Part shown: positions 41,825 to 52,826 of the stretch, in pieces | Position numbering within the stretch: position 1 is the first letter of the stretch | Layout of the letters: the number at the start of each line of letters is the position of its first letter | From: Struthio camelus | Lineage: Eukaryota; Chordata; Aves; Struthioniformes; Struthionidae | Direction of reading: 5' to 3' | DNA: 64,000 nucleotides | Assembly (NCBI RefSeq): GCF_040807025.1 | Contig: NC_090942.1 | Span: forward strand, 206,172,640 to 206,236,639 | Program-made: the position numbers and the translations under genes | The notes under the pieces: model-generated | The model's database searches: none | What the model saw: only the letters and a program-made list of their open reading frames with translations | Told to the model about the DNA's origin: nothing

Positions 41825-41862
41825 GGCGCCGCCGCCGCTGCCGCCGCCGCGCCCGCGGCACC

Positions 41863-42114
41863 ATGTCCCGGCGGAAGATCTCCTCGGAGTCCTTCAGCTC
41901 GCTGGGCTCGGACTGCCTGGAGACGAGCCCCGAGGAGGAGGGCGAGTGTCCCCTGTCCCGCCTCTGCTGGAACGGCAGCCGCAGCCCCCCGGGGCCCGCC
42001 GAGCCCCCCCTCGCCGCCGCCGCCGCCAGCGCCGGGGCGCGCCGCGCTCCGCGCCGCCGGCGGGTCAACCTGGACTCGCTGGGCGAGAGCATCCGCCGCC
42101 TGACGGCCCCCGCG
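41863..42114 (+). CDS. GUCY1A2: Guanylate cyclase soluble subunit alpha-2, exon 1 (N-terminus)
   Basis: The product pairs with the beta-1 subunit (GUCY1B1) to form the NO receptor that converts GTP to cGMP. The alpha-2 form is enriched in brain and can be held at synaptic membranes through its C-terminal PDZ ligand (known for the family). This exon gives residues 1-84. It has the alpha-2 signature start MSRRKISSESFSSLGSDCLE, the acidic TSPEEEGECPLSRLCWNGS, a short Pro/Ala-rich linker (five Ala at 51-55), then a basic RRAPRRRRVN and LDSLGESIRRLTAPA. From memory the mammalian linker is longer, so it appears contracted here. The ATG has A at -3 and is the first in-frame ATG. The exon ends in phase 0 at a consensus donor, GTGAGT at 42115-42120. 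No recognised enzyme domain lies in this part; the tail is probably disordered. RRKIS and SPEEE resemble basophilic-kinase and CK2-type sites, which is inference only. Confidence 0.93.
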
Positions 42115-42277
42115 GTGAGTGCCCGCGGCCGCCGAGCGCCCGGCCGCGCCCCGCGCCGCTCCCGCAGGTGCGCGGCCCCCGCCGGGGAGGCTGCGCGGCG
42201 CGCTGCGCCCGGCGGGTCTGGCCCCCCGCGCCCCTTCGCTGCGCGCCAACCGCAGGGTGCAAGGGTCTCGGCAGCCC

Positions 42278-42302
42278 GGGGCTCGGCTCGGCTCGGCTCG
42301 GC
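42278..42302 (+). repeat. (GGCTC)n pentanucleotide repeat in intron 1
   Basis: About five GGCTC units lie 160 bp after the exon 1 donor, inside the CpG island. Confidence 0.85.
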
Positions 42303-43601
42303 GGACAGAGGTGCGCGGAGCTGCCCTCTTAGTCGGCGTTGTCGTCTCAGCCGAGTCCCTGTCTGCGTGGGGGGGCGGCGCGGGACCCAAAGTCATAAAG
42401 TGCATGCCGCTGTCTAGTACCGCGAGCAATTCTCTAGAGAAAGTTGCATGCTTTTATGTTGTCTTGACATGCACGTCCTCCCTTCGCACAGCAGCAGCAA
42501 GAACCTCTTACGTTTGTTGGCCTTTTTCCATACTGAACAAGGTCTTAAAAAAAAGTTTTGACTTTCTGTTCAGCGATGTTTGAGCAACAGATTTCCCCGT
42601 GCCTCACTGATGCGCGGACATTTGTGAGAGATCGGTTTCTTTAAAACATACTCTGAAATCTGTGATTTACAGTAATCTGAACAGTTATACCTGTAGCTGA
42701 GAGTCAGCCAAGCATTGCATGTCTGAAATTGGACAGTGAATTTGGGTAGAATCCGTTATGTGCAATGGGGTTGCCTTGGAAGACTGACATCAGTGTCTTC
42801 CAGAGGAGTTCTGGTAGCTTCATGTGAAATAGGAGGTCTTCTCCAATCCGTTTTGTTACAGCCGTGCCAGGTCCCTAGCGTGACCATCACAACGTTTCGC
42901 TAGTAAAGTTTCACCTGCAACTAAACGCTTGTTTCCTCCCCGAGATAGAGGTAATTCAATATATTAAGGTATAAAGCATTAATTGCAACAAGTAGTAGAT
43001 TAATCTAGAATACACTTATATTTGCTAAATATTGTGGCATTAGAGTATCTTCTTACATTTTATTGTTCCTTTGGAAGTTACTTATGGGTCTAGTCACCAT
43101 CTACAATTGGTTTGCTTTGCTTTTGAGAGACTCTTTTCTATTCAGTGTTGCTTGAACTGGCTAGTTGGCAGTAGACAAGCTGCTTGATGGGAGAGGTTAG
43201 TGATGCATTATATTGCTAATAGTTGTCCAGTTTCAATACTTTTCCTTCCCATTGATTTTTTTTTTTTCCTTCTCCACTGGGAATCCGATCCTGTAATGCT
43301 GAAATTAATAGACAATATTTCAGGTGACCTGTCTTGTTTTAGTACAAAAAAATGAAGCAATTTAATTTGGTAATAATACAGCGGTATAATTAGAGCATGT
43401 GTTACCCAAAATATTGGAAGTATTCTGAAGTAGCTCTGAGCAGTATTTTTAGATAACCTTAGTATTTGCATTTTCACAGCTTTGACTGCTACCTCCTGTA
43501 ATGAGATGCTATAAAAGATAACTTCGGTTTTACCACTTAGGTGAATTGTTGAATTTGTTTGAAAAATAAGCACATTCTTTGCATTTGGAGATCTGGAAAA
43601 G

Positions 43602-43627
43602 AGATAGATAGATAATAATAGATAGAT
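43602..43627. repeat. Interrupted GATA microsatellite
   Basis: GATAGATAGATA, then AATAATA, then GATAGAT: a short interrupted tetranucleotide repeat in intron 1. Confidence 0.75.
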
Positions 43628-44340
43628 CTTATAATCCTCTTTCTTTCCTGCTGTCAGAGAAATTTCATTTAAGAATGCAAAAATTTCATCCAACCTGGTT
43701 TTGCTGTCCTAAATGACAGTTCCCATTGGCTTCCTTGGGAGATAATTATAGCAACCCTTATTGCTAAAAAGCTGTTTTATTCTTTTATTTAATATATGTA
43801 CATGAGTGATGCATATGTTATGTATAGCCTAAAAATTCCCTTTTTATCTTGGCATGCGAACTAGTGCTTCACTCTCATCTTACACATTTTGACATAAATT
43901 AAAGTGACTCAACTAAAGTCAGAAAAAGTCATATTGGCACAACGTCTATGGTGTAAGAGAAGAATCAGGCTCCCATTTTTAATTTTTTCCTCTAAATCTT
44001 CTGTGATACTGAGTATATGCCTTCTTGCAGCAAGTCAAGTTACCATATGTCTAACACTCTGTATCTGATTATATCCTCACGTCTGCTAATATAAATCAGA
44101 AATAACTTTAATTAGAAGCTAAAAAATTACTTTGCCTATAAAATTGGTGTCAAATGATGAGTGTTATCCCCTTTATTTTAAAAATTAAAAGGCAAGTCTG
44201 AAGGATGCATTTACATGTATTCTTTCTGAACAAAGAGCTTTAATACTTTCGATAATATAGATGTGCCTTCATTCAGTCGGTCATAGGGTATTCAGTCAAT
44301 CTTCATTCAGAGATTTTGGTCTCTCTAAGTATATAAAAGG

Positions 44341-44380
44341 TTATATGAATATATGTGAATATATATTATATATATATGTT
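44341..44380. repeat. TA-rich simple repeat
   Basis: An alternating TA tract with occasional G, in intron 1. Confidence 0.75.
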
Positions 44381-47300
44381 GCCTGAAAAGGCTGGATATT
44401 TTTATTTCCAGCATTGATGCAGCAGCAATCTGTCCCCATCCCAGTGCTGAACGCTTTCAAAGTAGAAGGATGTTACAGGTTTCTGATGTTTATACTGACA
44501 GGCGTCATATACTTAGCCTTGATTTTATGCTTTCCTGTAGAGACGGTTGGGACTGAGATATCAAGTAAAATTTCTTTTTGAGTTTCCACTAAGAAAAAAA
44601 AAATTGTGTGTATGTTTAATACTGCTGTGGCATGCAGAGAGATCTCTGCGGTGATGCTGTTTCAGACTGGTGGTAGCAGCGGCTACAGAGGGCGGATGTG
44701 GGGAGGCAAGGATGGCGCCTGAGAGCAGAGCACGAAGGAGCGTCCGAGGGGCGAAGCAGCCCAGTGAGAAGGGGCGCTCAAGGGGCAAATACCCTGGTGG
44801 AAACTGGGCTGTGTAAGCAGGCTAGGTCTTATGAAGAGTGGTAGGACAGCGAAATGGATGAAAATATAACTACCTCTTCAATGTATTCATTAACAGGAAC
44901 AGACGTGTGCATAATTGTCAATGGAAAGGTAGATTGAGCAGAGTAGAAAGCAGTAATTAAGTGTTTGAGGTATTTTATGGGAAGATGCACTGAAGAGGAA
45001 TTACTGAATTTTGTATCACTTTTACTGTCAGCCTGAAGCTTAGCTGAGTGTGTGACTTTGCACAAATATTACTTTCTGCCGGACCTTGGGAAAAAAATTA
45101 AAAAGCAAACCTTTCTAAGACGCAGGGTTTAACCCAATCCCTTCTGCTTTCTCCCAGAGAATGGCTTCTAGGACTTTCCAGCACGTATGACTTTCTGGCT
45201 TTTATCTTAAATACATGTTCAGAGATTTTCCTGCAGTGGTTACCCTAGAGCATGTAGAGGCCTGATTCCCAGTCAGCACAGGGTCACTTCTCACTGCTGT
45301 GGTTTCATGAAGGCTTCCTGGCATGCCTGGATGGCTGAAGGTCTGACACCGAAGGTCTGGAGTGTGCTTACCCCAGACCCTCTCTTGCCGACAGACAGAA
45401 GTGGGAGGATAGGACTCACTTCTCACCAGAGCAGCTGCATATTTTGAAGAAAAGTATATGGTAGCCAGGAAAACGAGCCGAGCTCCTCACATACCTTCCC
45501 TTGTTGTTTGGGAGAAGAGTGTGCAGGGGAAGTAGGATGCATGGGGGCAGGAAGGCAGAGCAGTGATGCTACAAGAGAGGTGGCCCGTTGTCACAGCTGT
45601 GTTGAACGAGCAAACCGTGCACACACTGAGCACCGTAGTTGTTTCAAGTTGCTGTCCTGTTGCCCTCTTGCTTTTCTGAATAAGCAGCAGCGCTGGCAAC
45701 AGGCAGGTAAAGGCTCTTTCACAGCCAGCCACGGCTGGGCGCTGCAGCCAGCAGGAACGCTGCCTGATGGACTGTGCTCAGCACCGAGGGAACTGATGTT
45801 TAGTGGGACCCGCACCCGGCTGCTCCATGCCCTGAGCCCTGCGCGTTGCACACTTTCAGCTCCAAGTCCTTTGTCTCACGGGATCGTGGCTAGTGCTGCT
45901 CCTTGCTCGATAGCCCCTGGTGCGGCTCTGCCCTCTCACCACCCTCATCCCTGTGACCTTCCCGCAGAGCTGAGTCCCTGATCGCCTAGGCAGCCTCTCT
46001 CTGCTCTGCCAGGAGCCACACACCCAAGAGTCATGGTCCTGACGGGGCAAACTCATCCCTTCTGTCCTCCCTTCTGACCACTATCAAAAGGACTTTGGTT
46101 ATGTAGTCTAACAGAAATCTGGGGCCAGATCCAGCTGCTGTCAAAACTAGTAGATACCCAGTTCACAGGACTGTGTTCAAGTTTTCAGAGACAAAGGATA
46201 AAATGCCAGGAACCCAATATGTACGTTGATTTATGTCCTAGTTTTTAAGAAATCAGCTACAGTACTTATGTTTATCGCAAGCAAATTTAAGGATATATTC
46301 TTTTTCTTCCAGCTTTATTATTATGCTGCATTTTAAAAATTCATCCTTTACACTCTCGATGACATAAATTATGATTAATTATAACTGGAGATGATGATAC
46401 TATATGCTACTTATTATCAGTATCAATTTTTCTGCCTTTAAGGGCTCCGTTAGATGGGAATGACATCCTGACACCAGTGGGAATGGTTTTCTTATTTAGA
46501 AACCCCCATTTATTATCTCACTGGATTCTAGGTCCTTGCAGCAATTTTCGCATTTGCTTCCATTCTATCTTGACTTGTATCCAATACCAGGCTGAAAGTA
46601 GAATCAAAATCAGGGAGAAAAGTCACTGATTTGAAAAGTCAAATACTCTCCTCCTGTCTACAGGGCATGAACTACCCTAAAGAAGTGAAGAATAATTGGG
46701 CATGCATTCAGAGGAGACTACATACCCCTAAGCGTTGTACTGATCTTTCTGGAAAGAGAATTACAGCATGACACAGCACTAAACTGACTTACATTTCTAT
46801 TTGCTTTTATTTTCTGAATGGCCTATGTAACGTATCGCTTGACTTCTAGACATTACGTGAAAATCACTTCTGATAAACTCTTCTGTTTCTTTAGAATTAT
46901 TCCTTCTATCCTTTAAAGGCCCAATTAAAGATACATTAAATTAAGAAGATTTTTTTTTTTAAATGTTTAAGTTGGGAAGCAACTACTGGCTGCTACCACG
47001 TAGTTTGAATTTCAGAACTGTCTTTTTGAACACAGCCTTCCACTGATAGTGGGAGAAGAGACAACCCAAAGACTGTATTTTGACTTGGTGTGTAGGCTAT
47101 TACACAGAATTGTGGAAGCTTCAAATTGCTTAATTGTAAGTCGAACCTCCAGTGAGCGGAGGTGTAATTTTGGCAGAGAACTTGTAAGTACAGCAGCCCA
47201 AATTGAACCTGGCTCCACTGTAAACCTCTACCACTTACTCTTAGAGGAATAGCTACTCTTGTTAGTAGCAACAGCAAGTTGCTGCCGCTATCAGGAAAGG

Positions 47301-49119
47301 TAACAGATTGATCTTTAGGTAAGATTTTGAAAAATTTTACACAAGTATTCTGAGCTTCTTAAGATTCGCATTCATCCATCAGTTTATCTAAGCTCTGTTG
47401 TAGGAATAACTTCTGCCTAATTTTCTGAATGAAGTAAGATAATGTCAAATGATATCCAGATCAGCAGTGTGACTGGCATATTCACTTGATAGCTTGGGTT
47501 GGATGATCTTTGTATGAATCACATCCCTCTCAGGAAAGAGGATGTGAAGGAAAAAAAGCATGAAAATGATGAGGAAAGGCACATCCCATTGAAAACTGGT
47601 ACTTTCTAGATTCAACAGGCTAGCAGGATTAATTTTCTTAAACATAATCACATCAGACTTTTGTCCAGTATCTTTCAACTTATCAGAGCTACAAGCCATT
47701 TATATATGAGGTCACACTGGCGGTCCGTAGCCAGCCAATTAGCTATTTCATAGCATGAAACGCAGCTGTGGTGCCTTAAACAGGAACATTCTGGAAAGTT
47801 TTATTAGGCTGAGAGTCACAACGGGTTTCGTCTATTTGTCTTGTGAGGTAGTTTAACATCTCATGCAAAGGAACTTCAGCCGCAGCAAATAATATAAACA
47901 ACTCGGTTTAGCTGCACCCGAGGGACGGCGGCATTGCATTGACCTTGATGAAATTTTGTTTAGGGTGAGCTTGAATATTTCACATCCAGTGCTTAGGCCA
48001 ATCATGAGAATAGTTACTACATGCTGCAAATGAAAGAAAAGTGTTCTTCAGGCATTCACCATGGCGTATAAAATACCGTATCATGGAAATTTAGACTAAG
48101 CCCAATTGCTTTCTTAGCATTTGGATACTTTCAGGATGAAATCTTGAGTTTTTTCCTTTCTGGGGAAAAAAGGTGTCTCCAAAAACATTTGTACGTTGCA
48201 TATATCTTCGCTGTGTGAAAGCAGATACCAAATCCCCTTTGGGGATCAGGCCTGTCCACAGTCAGATCTCAACCCCTGGCCACCAAACCACAGTGTAACA
48301 GCACCAGTGTTAGTGCTACAAAACTGATCTGAATTGTTTTGTGCTTCTTTGCCTCTCCCCATGGTCGAAGTGTTTACCTGCAAGTAATAGAGGAGAAAGT
48401 TGTAAAGTAGAAGGGAACATAACTACCAATGCGCACTCCTGAAAAGCGGTATACCGTCATGGCTACATTAAAATGAGGGTGAATGTCCTTCCTTTGCAAC
48501 TGCTTGAGAGGAGAGGCTTATTACTTCACAGGGATTCAATGTAGTCCTCCTGAAACTTGTGAAGTTAGCAGAGAGGAGAGCCCTCTCTTTCCTTTTTGCT
48601 TTTGTGCTAATGTTGAAGGCTGTTACAACATGCCTCAAGTAAAAGAAGTATTTCCATCTCATATTAAAATTCTTTCTAGATATGTCTGCTTGCAAACTAT
48701 AAAACTAAGTTTCAAGATGAAGACAAAAAATATGTGGTTTCCCTATTGGTCTCAAGGGAATAAGTTTCAGTGCAGCTCAGCATACAAAATTAAGCCCATT
48801 TATACTGAGGAAATTGAGTACGTTCTATCCCAGCAGGAGAAGTTCCCTGAGCAGGGCTAACATGTAAAGCCTTTCATTTCCTACCTGTCTCCTAGAGGAG
48901 CACTGATGATTTTATGTAGATGTCAGGTAGGTTAAAAGATGAACAGGTTACATTAAAAGTACATTATCTATTATATTTCCACTTACTGAAAGTATTTTTT
49001 CTGCAGCACAGAATACGCTTTCTGTATGTTCCACACATGGCTGAAAGTCAAGGATGAACAAAGAGATCCCAGCCCATTTTATAACAGATAGTACCCTGAG
49101 ATATTTATCCCTCACTATC

Positions 49120-49180
49120 AAGAAGGTAGATTAGGTGGTCTAATAGGCAATTTCCATCTGTAATGTCTGTGATTCTTCTA
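49120..49180 (+). repeat. Probable old CR1 3' end fragment
   Basis: AGATTAGGTGGTCTAATAGG, then TTTCCATCTGTAATGTCTG and TGATTCTTC, follow the layout of the CR1 3' terminus (tagatgatctccagaggtccc...ttccaacc...attctgtgattct) with many substitutions. No upstream CR1 body could be recognised, so this would be a very short and old copy. Confidence 0.45.
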
Positions 49181-52100
49181 ACTGAAAGGCAGCTGGGGAT
49201 GCACGAGTTATAATTTCTAATTATTATTTAGTTCTATTTTATTTCTTTGGAACGTTGCATTGTTATTACCATGGAATAGTATGGGTTAAAATTCTTAGTC
49301 TTAATGTTAGTTATTAAATTAAGGCATTTTCTCTTATGTGCACAAGTATTTCCCAGTGAAGAACACCCCAGCGTGTATGAACTAGAAAGCAGAATGGTCT
49401 CAAATTTAGCTGTCAGGTGATACTGAGCTCTGGCACTGTGTCCTCACTCATACCGATCTGGATCATAATGTCGTGTTGTAGGGCCAACTCATTTTGCCTC
49501 TGGCCTTCAGTCTTCCTGCTCTAGATCCCCCAAAACCTTCCTCCTGGGGGTTCTGGATCTTCCTCTCTTGATACTAAATCTGGTGCTAGTCATGGAGATC
49601 TTCAAGCAGTTGGTGTTCTTATCTAAAACCCAAACTTCTGGAATCAAGAAGCTGGTCTTCAAGAAGAAAAATACGTTTTTAGCTTGTAGGGTTACAGGAA
49701 AGAAAAAAGTGCACCCTGAAGATTTGGAAGCTAGACAGCAAAAAGAAAATATTTCCTTAATTTTATTCTTAAAACAAACTACCCAAACCATGATGTTTTG
49801 CATATTCAAATGTTTGCTTACGTTGAGGCTTTGCTTCCTCATTTCTGACTTCTCTCTGCCCCCTTTTATTTCCTTCTTTAGCTATTGGGAAGGTGACAGG
49901 GAGGGATCCCTGCTCTACAAGACATCCAAGGACCTGCTAGGGAGTATTTCTCCTTCACACATCATCAGAAAATTGCCAGGTGCCAAATGATCCTTCCTCT
50001 CCTTTTCTAATTTGTTTTTTCTCTAGTCTCCGCAATTTCAGAATGCTTATCTCTGAACTCCTGGCTTTTGGGGAATGTTGATAATTTTTTGTCTTCAACT
50101 GGAGCCTTGATTCTTTGTTTACTGCCCCTTGAACATCAATATTTTGGTGACCAGAAGGACAGGGAAATAACAATTTTCCAGTGCTTTCATGACCATAGAG
50201 TAAATACTACAAAAAGACTAGAAATGAAAATTATTATTCTGCCATTTACTTCCTCACAGATGGGCCAGGTGCACACCAAATGATGTGTGCTTAGAGATCT
50301 ATAATCACCTATGCACAGAACCTTGACTAAAATTGGTTTTGAAATATGAAAAAAGTGTTTTTCACTAATGACAGATCACCAGCAGTGAAGCTGACAATTA
50401 AACTCAGTAGATGTGTTTTGATTCAACTCTACAAATTTGAAGCATTTAAAACTTTCAACATCAAAGTGCTAATTTGGATGAGGTCTCTGATAGTTTGTCT
50501 CTTCAGTGTGCAGAACTGTGGTTCCTTTAGGAAGAACTTTGCAGCTCCGCAGGGCATAAAAATCTAGAGGAGCTCCCTGACCTGACTGGCTTGCTTGAAA
50601 AAAAAATTCTGATAGAAGCAAAGTGGTTTCTAGCTGAGCCTATTTTACTCTTCAGTGCTTCAGCTTTCATGTTTAAAATTTTAAGTGTTCAAGTTTTTAA
50701 GAGTATGTCTACTGAAGCACTTTAGAGGCTCAGCTAGGAGCCACTTAGATTTTACTAGGAAAAATCTTTGAAGCCCTGTTAGGGTTAGGGAGAAACTATC
50801 TGTGCACCTGGCTGCTCTCCCATTTCAGACTTCCCAGCTCTGTACGGTTTCTTTCTTCTTTAATACTAACCTGTTATCATAAGACGCAAAAGGAATGCGA
50901 TGAAGGACACGCAACTGCATTTATATAGACTTGAATTGCGTCATCTGGGATACTGTGTGCTACTGTCATCTCAGGGAGAGATTCTTCTGCTCTTACTTAA
51001 ACATTTAAAAACTGTGTAAGTCTAAAGCAGTCACTCTGTTTCCTTTTTAGACAAAGACAGAAATAGATATTCCTAAAGGAAGAGTCTTCAAGTGAGTATT
51101 AGATGGCAAACTTAAGGTGAAATGAATCACCTTGAGTACCTACAATTGGGTGCCTACATTTGGGCAGATGAACCCTACTGTTTATTCCCAATGGTTTTGC
51201 AATCACATAAGACATTTCAGAGGCAACAGAAAATGGCTAGGGAATAGGCTAAAAATTCTGTCCTGCGAAACAGATTTTAAAGCTTATGGTTGACTGTCCT
51301 AGGAAAGACATTTATAACAAGAAGTGCAATTAAAGTTGAAGTTTCTTTTCCCCTTGTCTCCAAAGCTGGAGGTAATGAAGTTAAAATGAGGGAAATTCAA
51401 ATTCATAATAAAAAAAAAAAAATCACACAATGTTTATTTAAACTGGAATTCTTTTTCAAAGGAAGTTGACCGAGGTCGAAAACCGGAAGATTTGAAGATA
51501 GGTTAGACATAGATGTTCATGAACTATGTTCAGAATGATGAAAGTTAGTCTTAAAACACCTCTGAAGAGGTATTACTCCCTTGGCTTCATGTCTTTAACC
51601 AGTTTCCCACTACTAGTAACCAGGGTGAGATCTAAGAGAAAAGGCAGATTTCATCATGTGTGCATCCTGCAAGGTGAGTGCAGCAAAGAGAGGCAGCTAA
51701 CAGAGTCACAGCAGTTGTCACAGGAGGGGTGCTATGGGGCCCAGATTTGCTGCTCAAGGCAGTGCAACAATGGTGGTGCAAGGCAAGATCGTGACACCAG
51801 CTGGAGCAGCTGTCCATAGCACAGCAGGGGCCGCAGAATGACTGAGGGAGGATGCCGCAGTTTGTCTCTGGTTATAGAGAGCACGTAGTTCTCTTTCCTG
51901 GGGCTGGGGTGGCAGTGACCTCACCTCTGGGCTGTGTGCTGTGGATGAGGCATTGAGTTGCGAGAGGAAAGAGCTGTAGGAGAAGGTGAGCAAACCGTAC
52001 ACATTAGGGAGGATAAACAGGAGATTGGCAGGGTCTTTGCAGAGTCCCTGCACAGCCAAGAATGCAAGCCCCATGTTGCAAGGAAGGAGGGACAACTAGA

Positions 52101-52309
52101 GACTACCTTCACAGGAATAGTGAATGGAAACTCCTGAGATGGAGAAGGCTGGAGGCTTGTCCCTTATGGTAACACATCTAAGGCCTCTTTTCCACCTGTG
52201 TTTCTGCAGTTACTGAGCAGGTACAGTGCCTTGGGAACAAGTGAGAGAGGTGACCTCCCTTCAGGTGAGGCATCAGAGCCAGCCCAGCTGAGCCTCAACC
52301 AAGTGTCTG

Positions 52310-52750
52310 CATAGAGAAGAAAAGGAGGGTGGTAGCTATTAGAGACCCTCTCCTGAGGAGTCAGAGGCATACATCTGCCCGCCTGATTTGCTGCCTCAGG
52401 AGGTTTGTGGCTTGCCAGAAGCTTGGACATGGGATAGCTGCAGAGAGGCTTCCGAGGCTCTTCTGGCTGTTGAACTATTGCACCTGCTCCTCACCCATGT
52501 GAGCAACCAATGACACAGCCATGGGAAAGCTTAGGCAGATCAGGAATGACTACAGGGTTCTGGGGGTGAGAGGCTAGGGACCCAGGTGGTTTCTCTTTGA
52601 TCCTGCTGGTGAGGGGGAAAGGCTCAGGTTGGAGTGGACGCATCCAGTAAGCCAGCACCTGGCTGAATGGCTGGTGTTGCTGGCAGGGCTTTGGCTTCAA
52701 TGGGTATGGGACCATCTCTGAGGAACAAAGACTGCTGAACAAGAATGAGA
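52310..52750 (+). pseudogene. CR1 ORF1 remnant (esterase-like region)
   Basis: Translation of about 52314-52490 gives KRRVVAIRDPLLRSQ, then ICCLRR. This resembles the CR1 ORF1 esterase segment, where the family has a GDSLLRG-type SGNH box; here the catalytic-box Gly-Asp-Ser has become Arg-Asp-Pro. Several frame changes follow. The fragment is dead. The assignment rests on recall of the CR1 ORF1 family and on its position directly 5' of the ORF2 start. Confidence 0.55.
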
Positions 52751-52826
52751 TTCATTAGACAAAGTAGGGTGGGACGGTCTTTACCAGCAGGCTTGATAAT
52801 CTTGAGAGGAGGATTTTAAACTACGT

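Larger units (their letters stand above)
41200..42400 (+). promoter_or_regulatory. GUCY1A2: CpG-island promoter of GUCY1A2
   Basis: Roughly 1.2 kb of very GC- and CpG-rich sequence begins abruptly in an AT-rich background and contains exon 1 of GUCY1A2. Visible elements include GC boxes (GGGGCGG-type) at about 41499-41515 and 41545-41563. A CACGTGACG composite at 41532-41540 joins an E-box to a CRE half-site. A TTTAAA at 41630-41635 is the only TATA-like element, and CTGCGCAGGC at 41681-41690 resembles an NRF1 site. Transcription probably starts somewhere in 41.55-41.75 kb, with dispersed initiation as usual for CpG islands; the exact site cannot be read from the sequence. The long ORFs on both strands here (for example 437 codons on the minus strand, 41116-42429) arise because GC-rich DNA lacks stop codons. 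Confidence 0.88.

Noticed and set aside
41791..41862. In-frame N-terminal extension of GUCY1A2 from a GTG
   Set aside because: The extension is an Arg/Ala run from GCC repeats. The ATG at 41863 has a good context and gives the exact family start.
41116..42429. 437-codon ORF on the minus strand, and several long plus-strand ORFs (for example 41310-42332)
   Set aside because: They are products of the stop-poor CpG island. They overlap the promoter and exon 1 of GUCY1A2, consist of Ala/Arg/Pro/Gly runs, and show no domain.
43208..43693. 161-codon minus-strand ORF inside intron 1
   Set aside because: Lys/Ile/Ser-rich composition follows the AT-rich sequence and includes the GATA microsatellite. 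No domain was recognised.
48483..48860. 125-codon ORF in intron 1
   Set aside because: No recognisable family, no flanking exon signals and ordinary intronic composition.
50778..50792. Telomere-like GTTAGGGTTAGGG
   Set aside because: Only two TTAGGG units are present, which is within chance expectation. It is not an interstitial telomere array.
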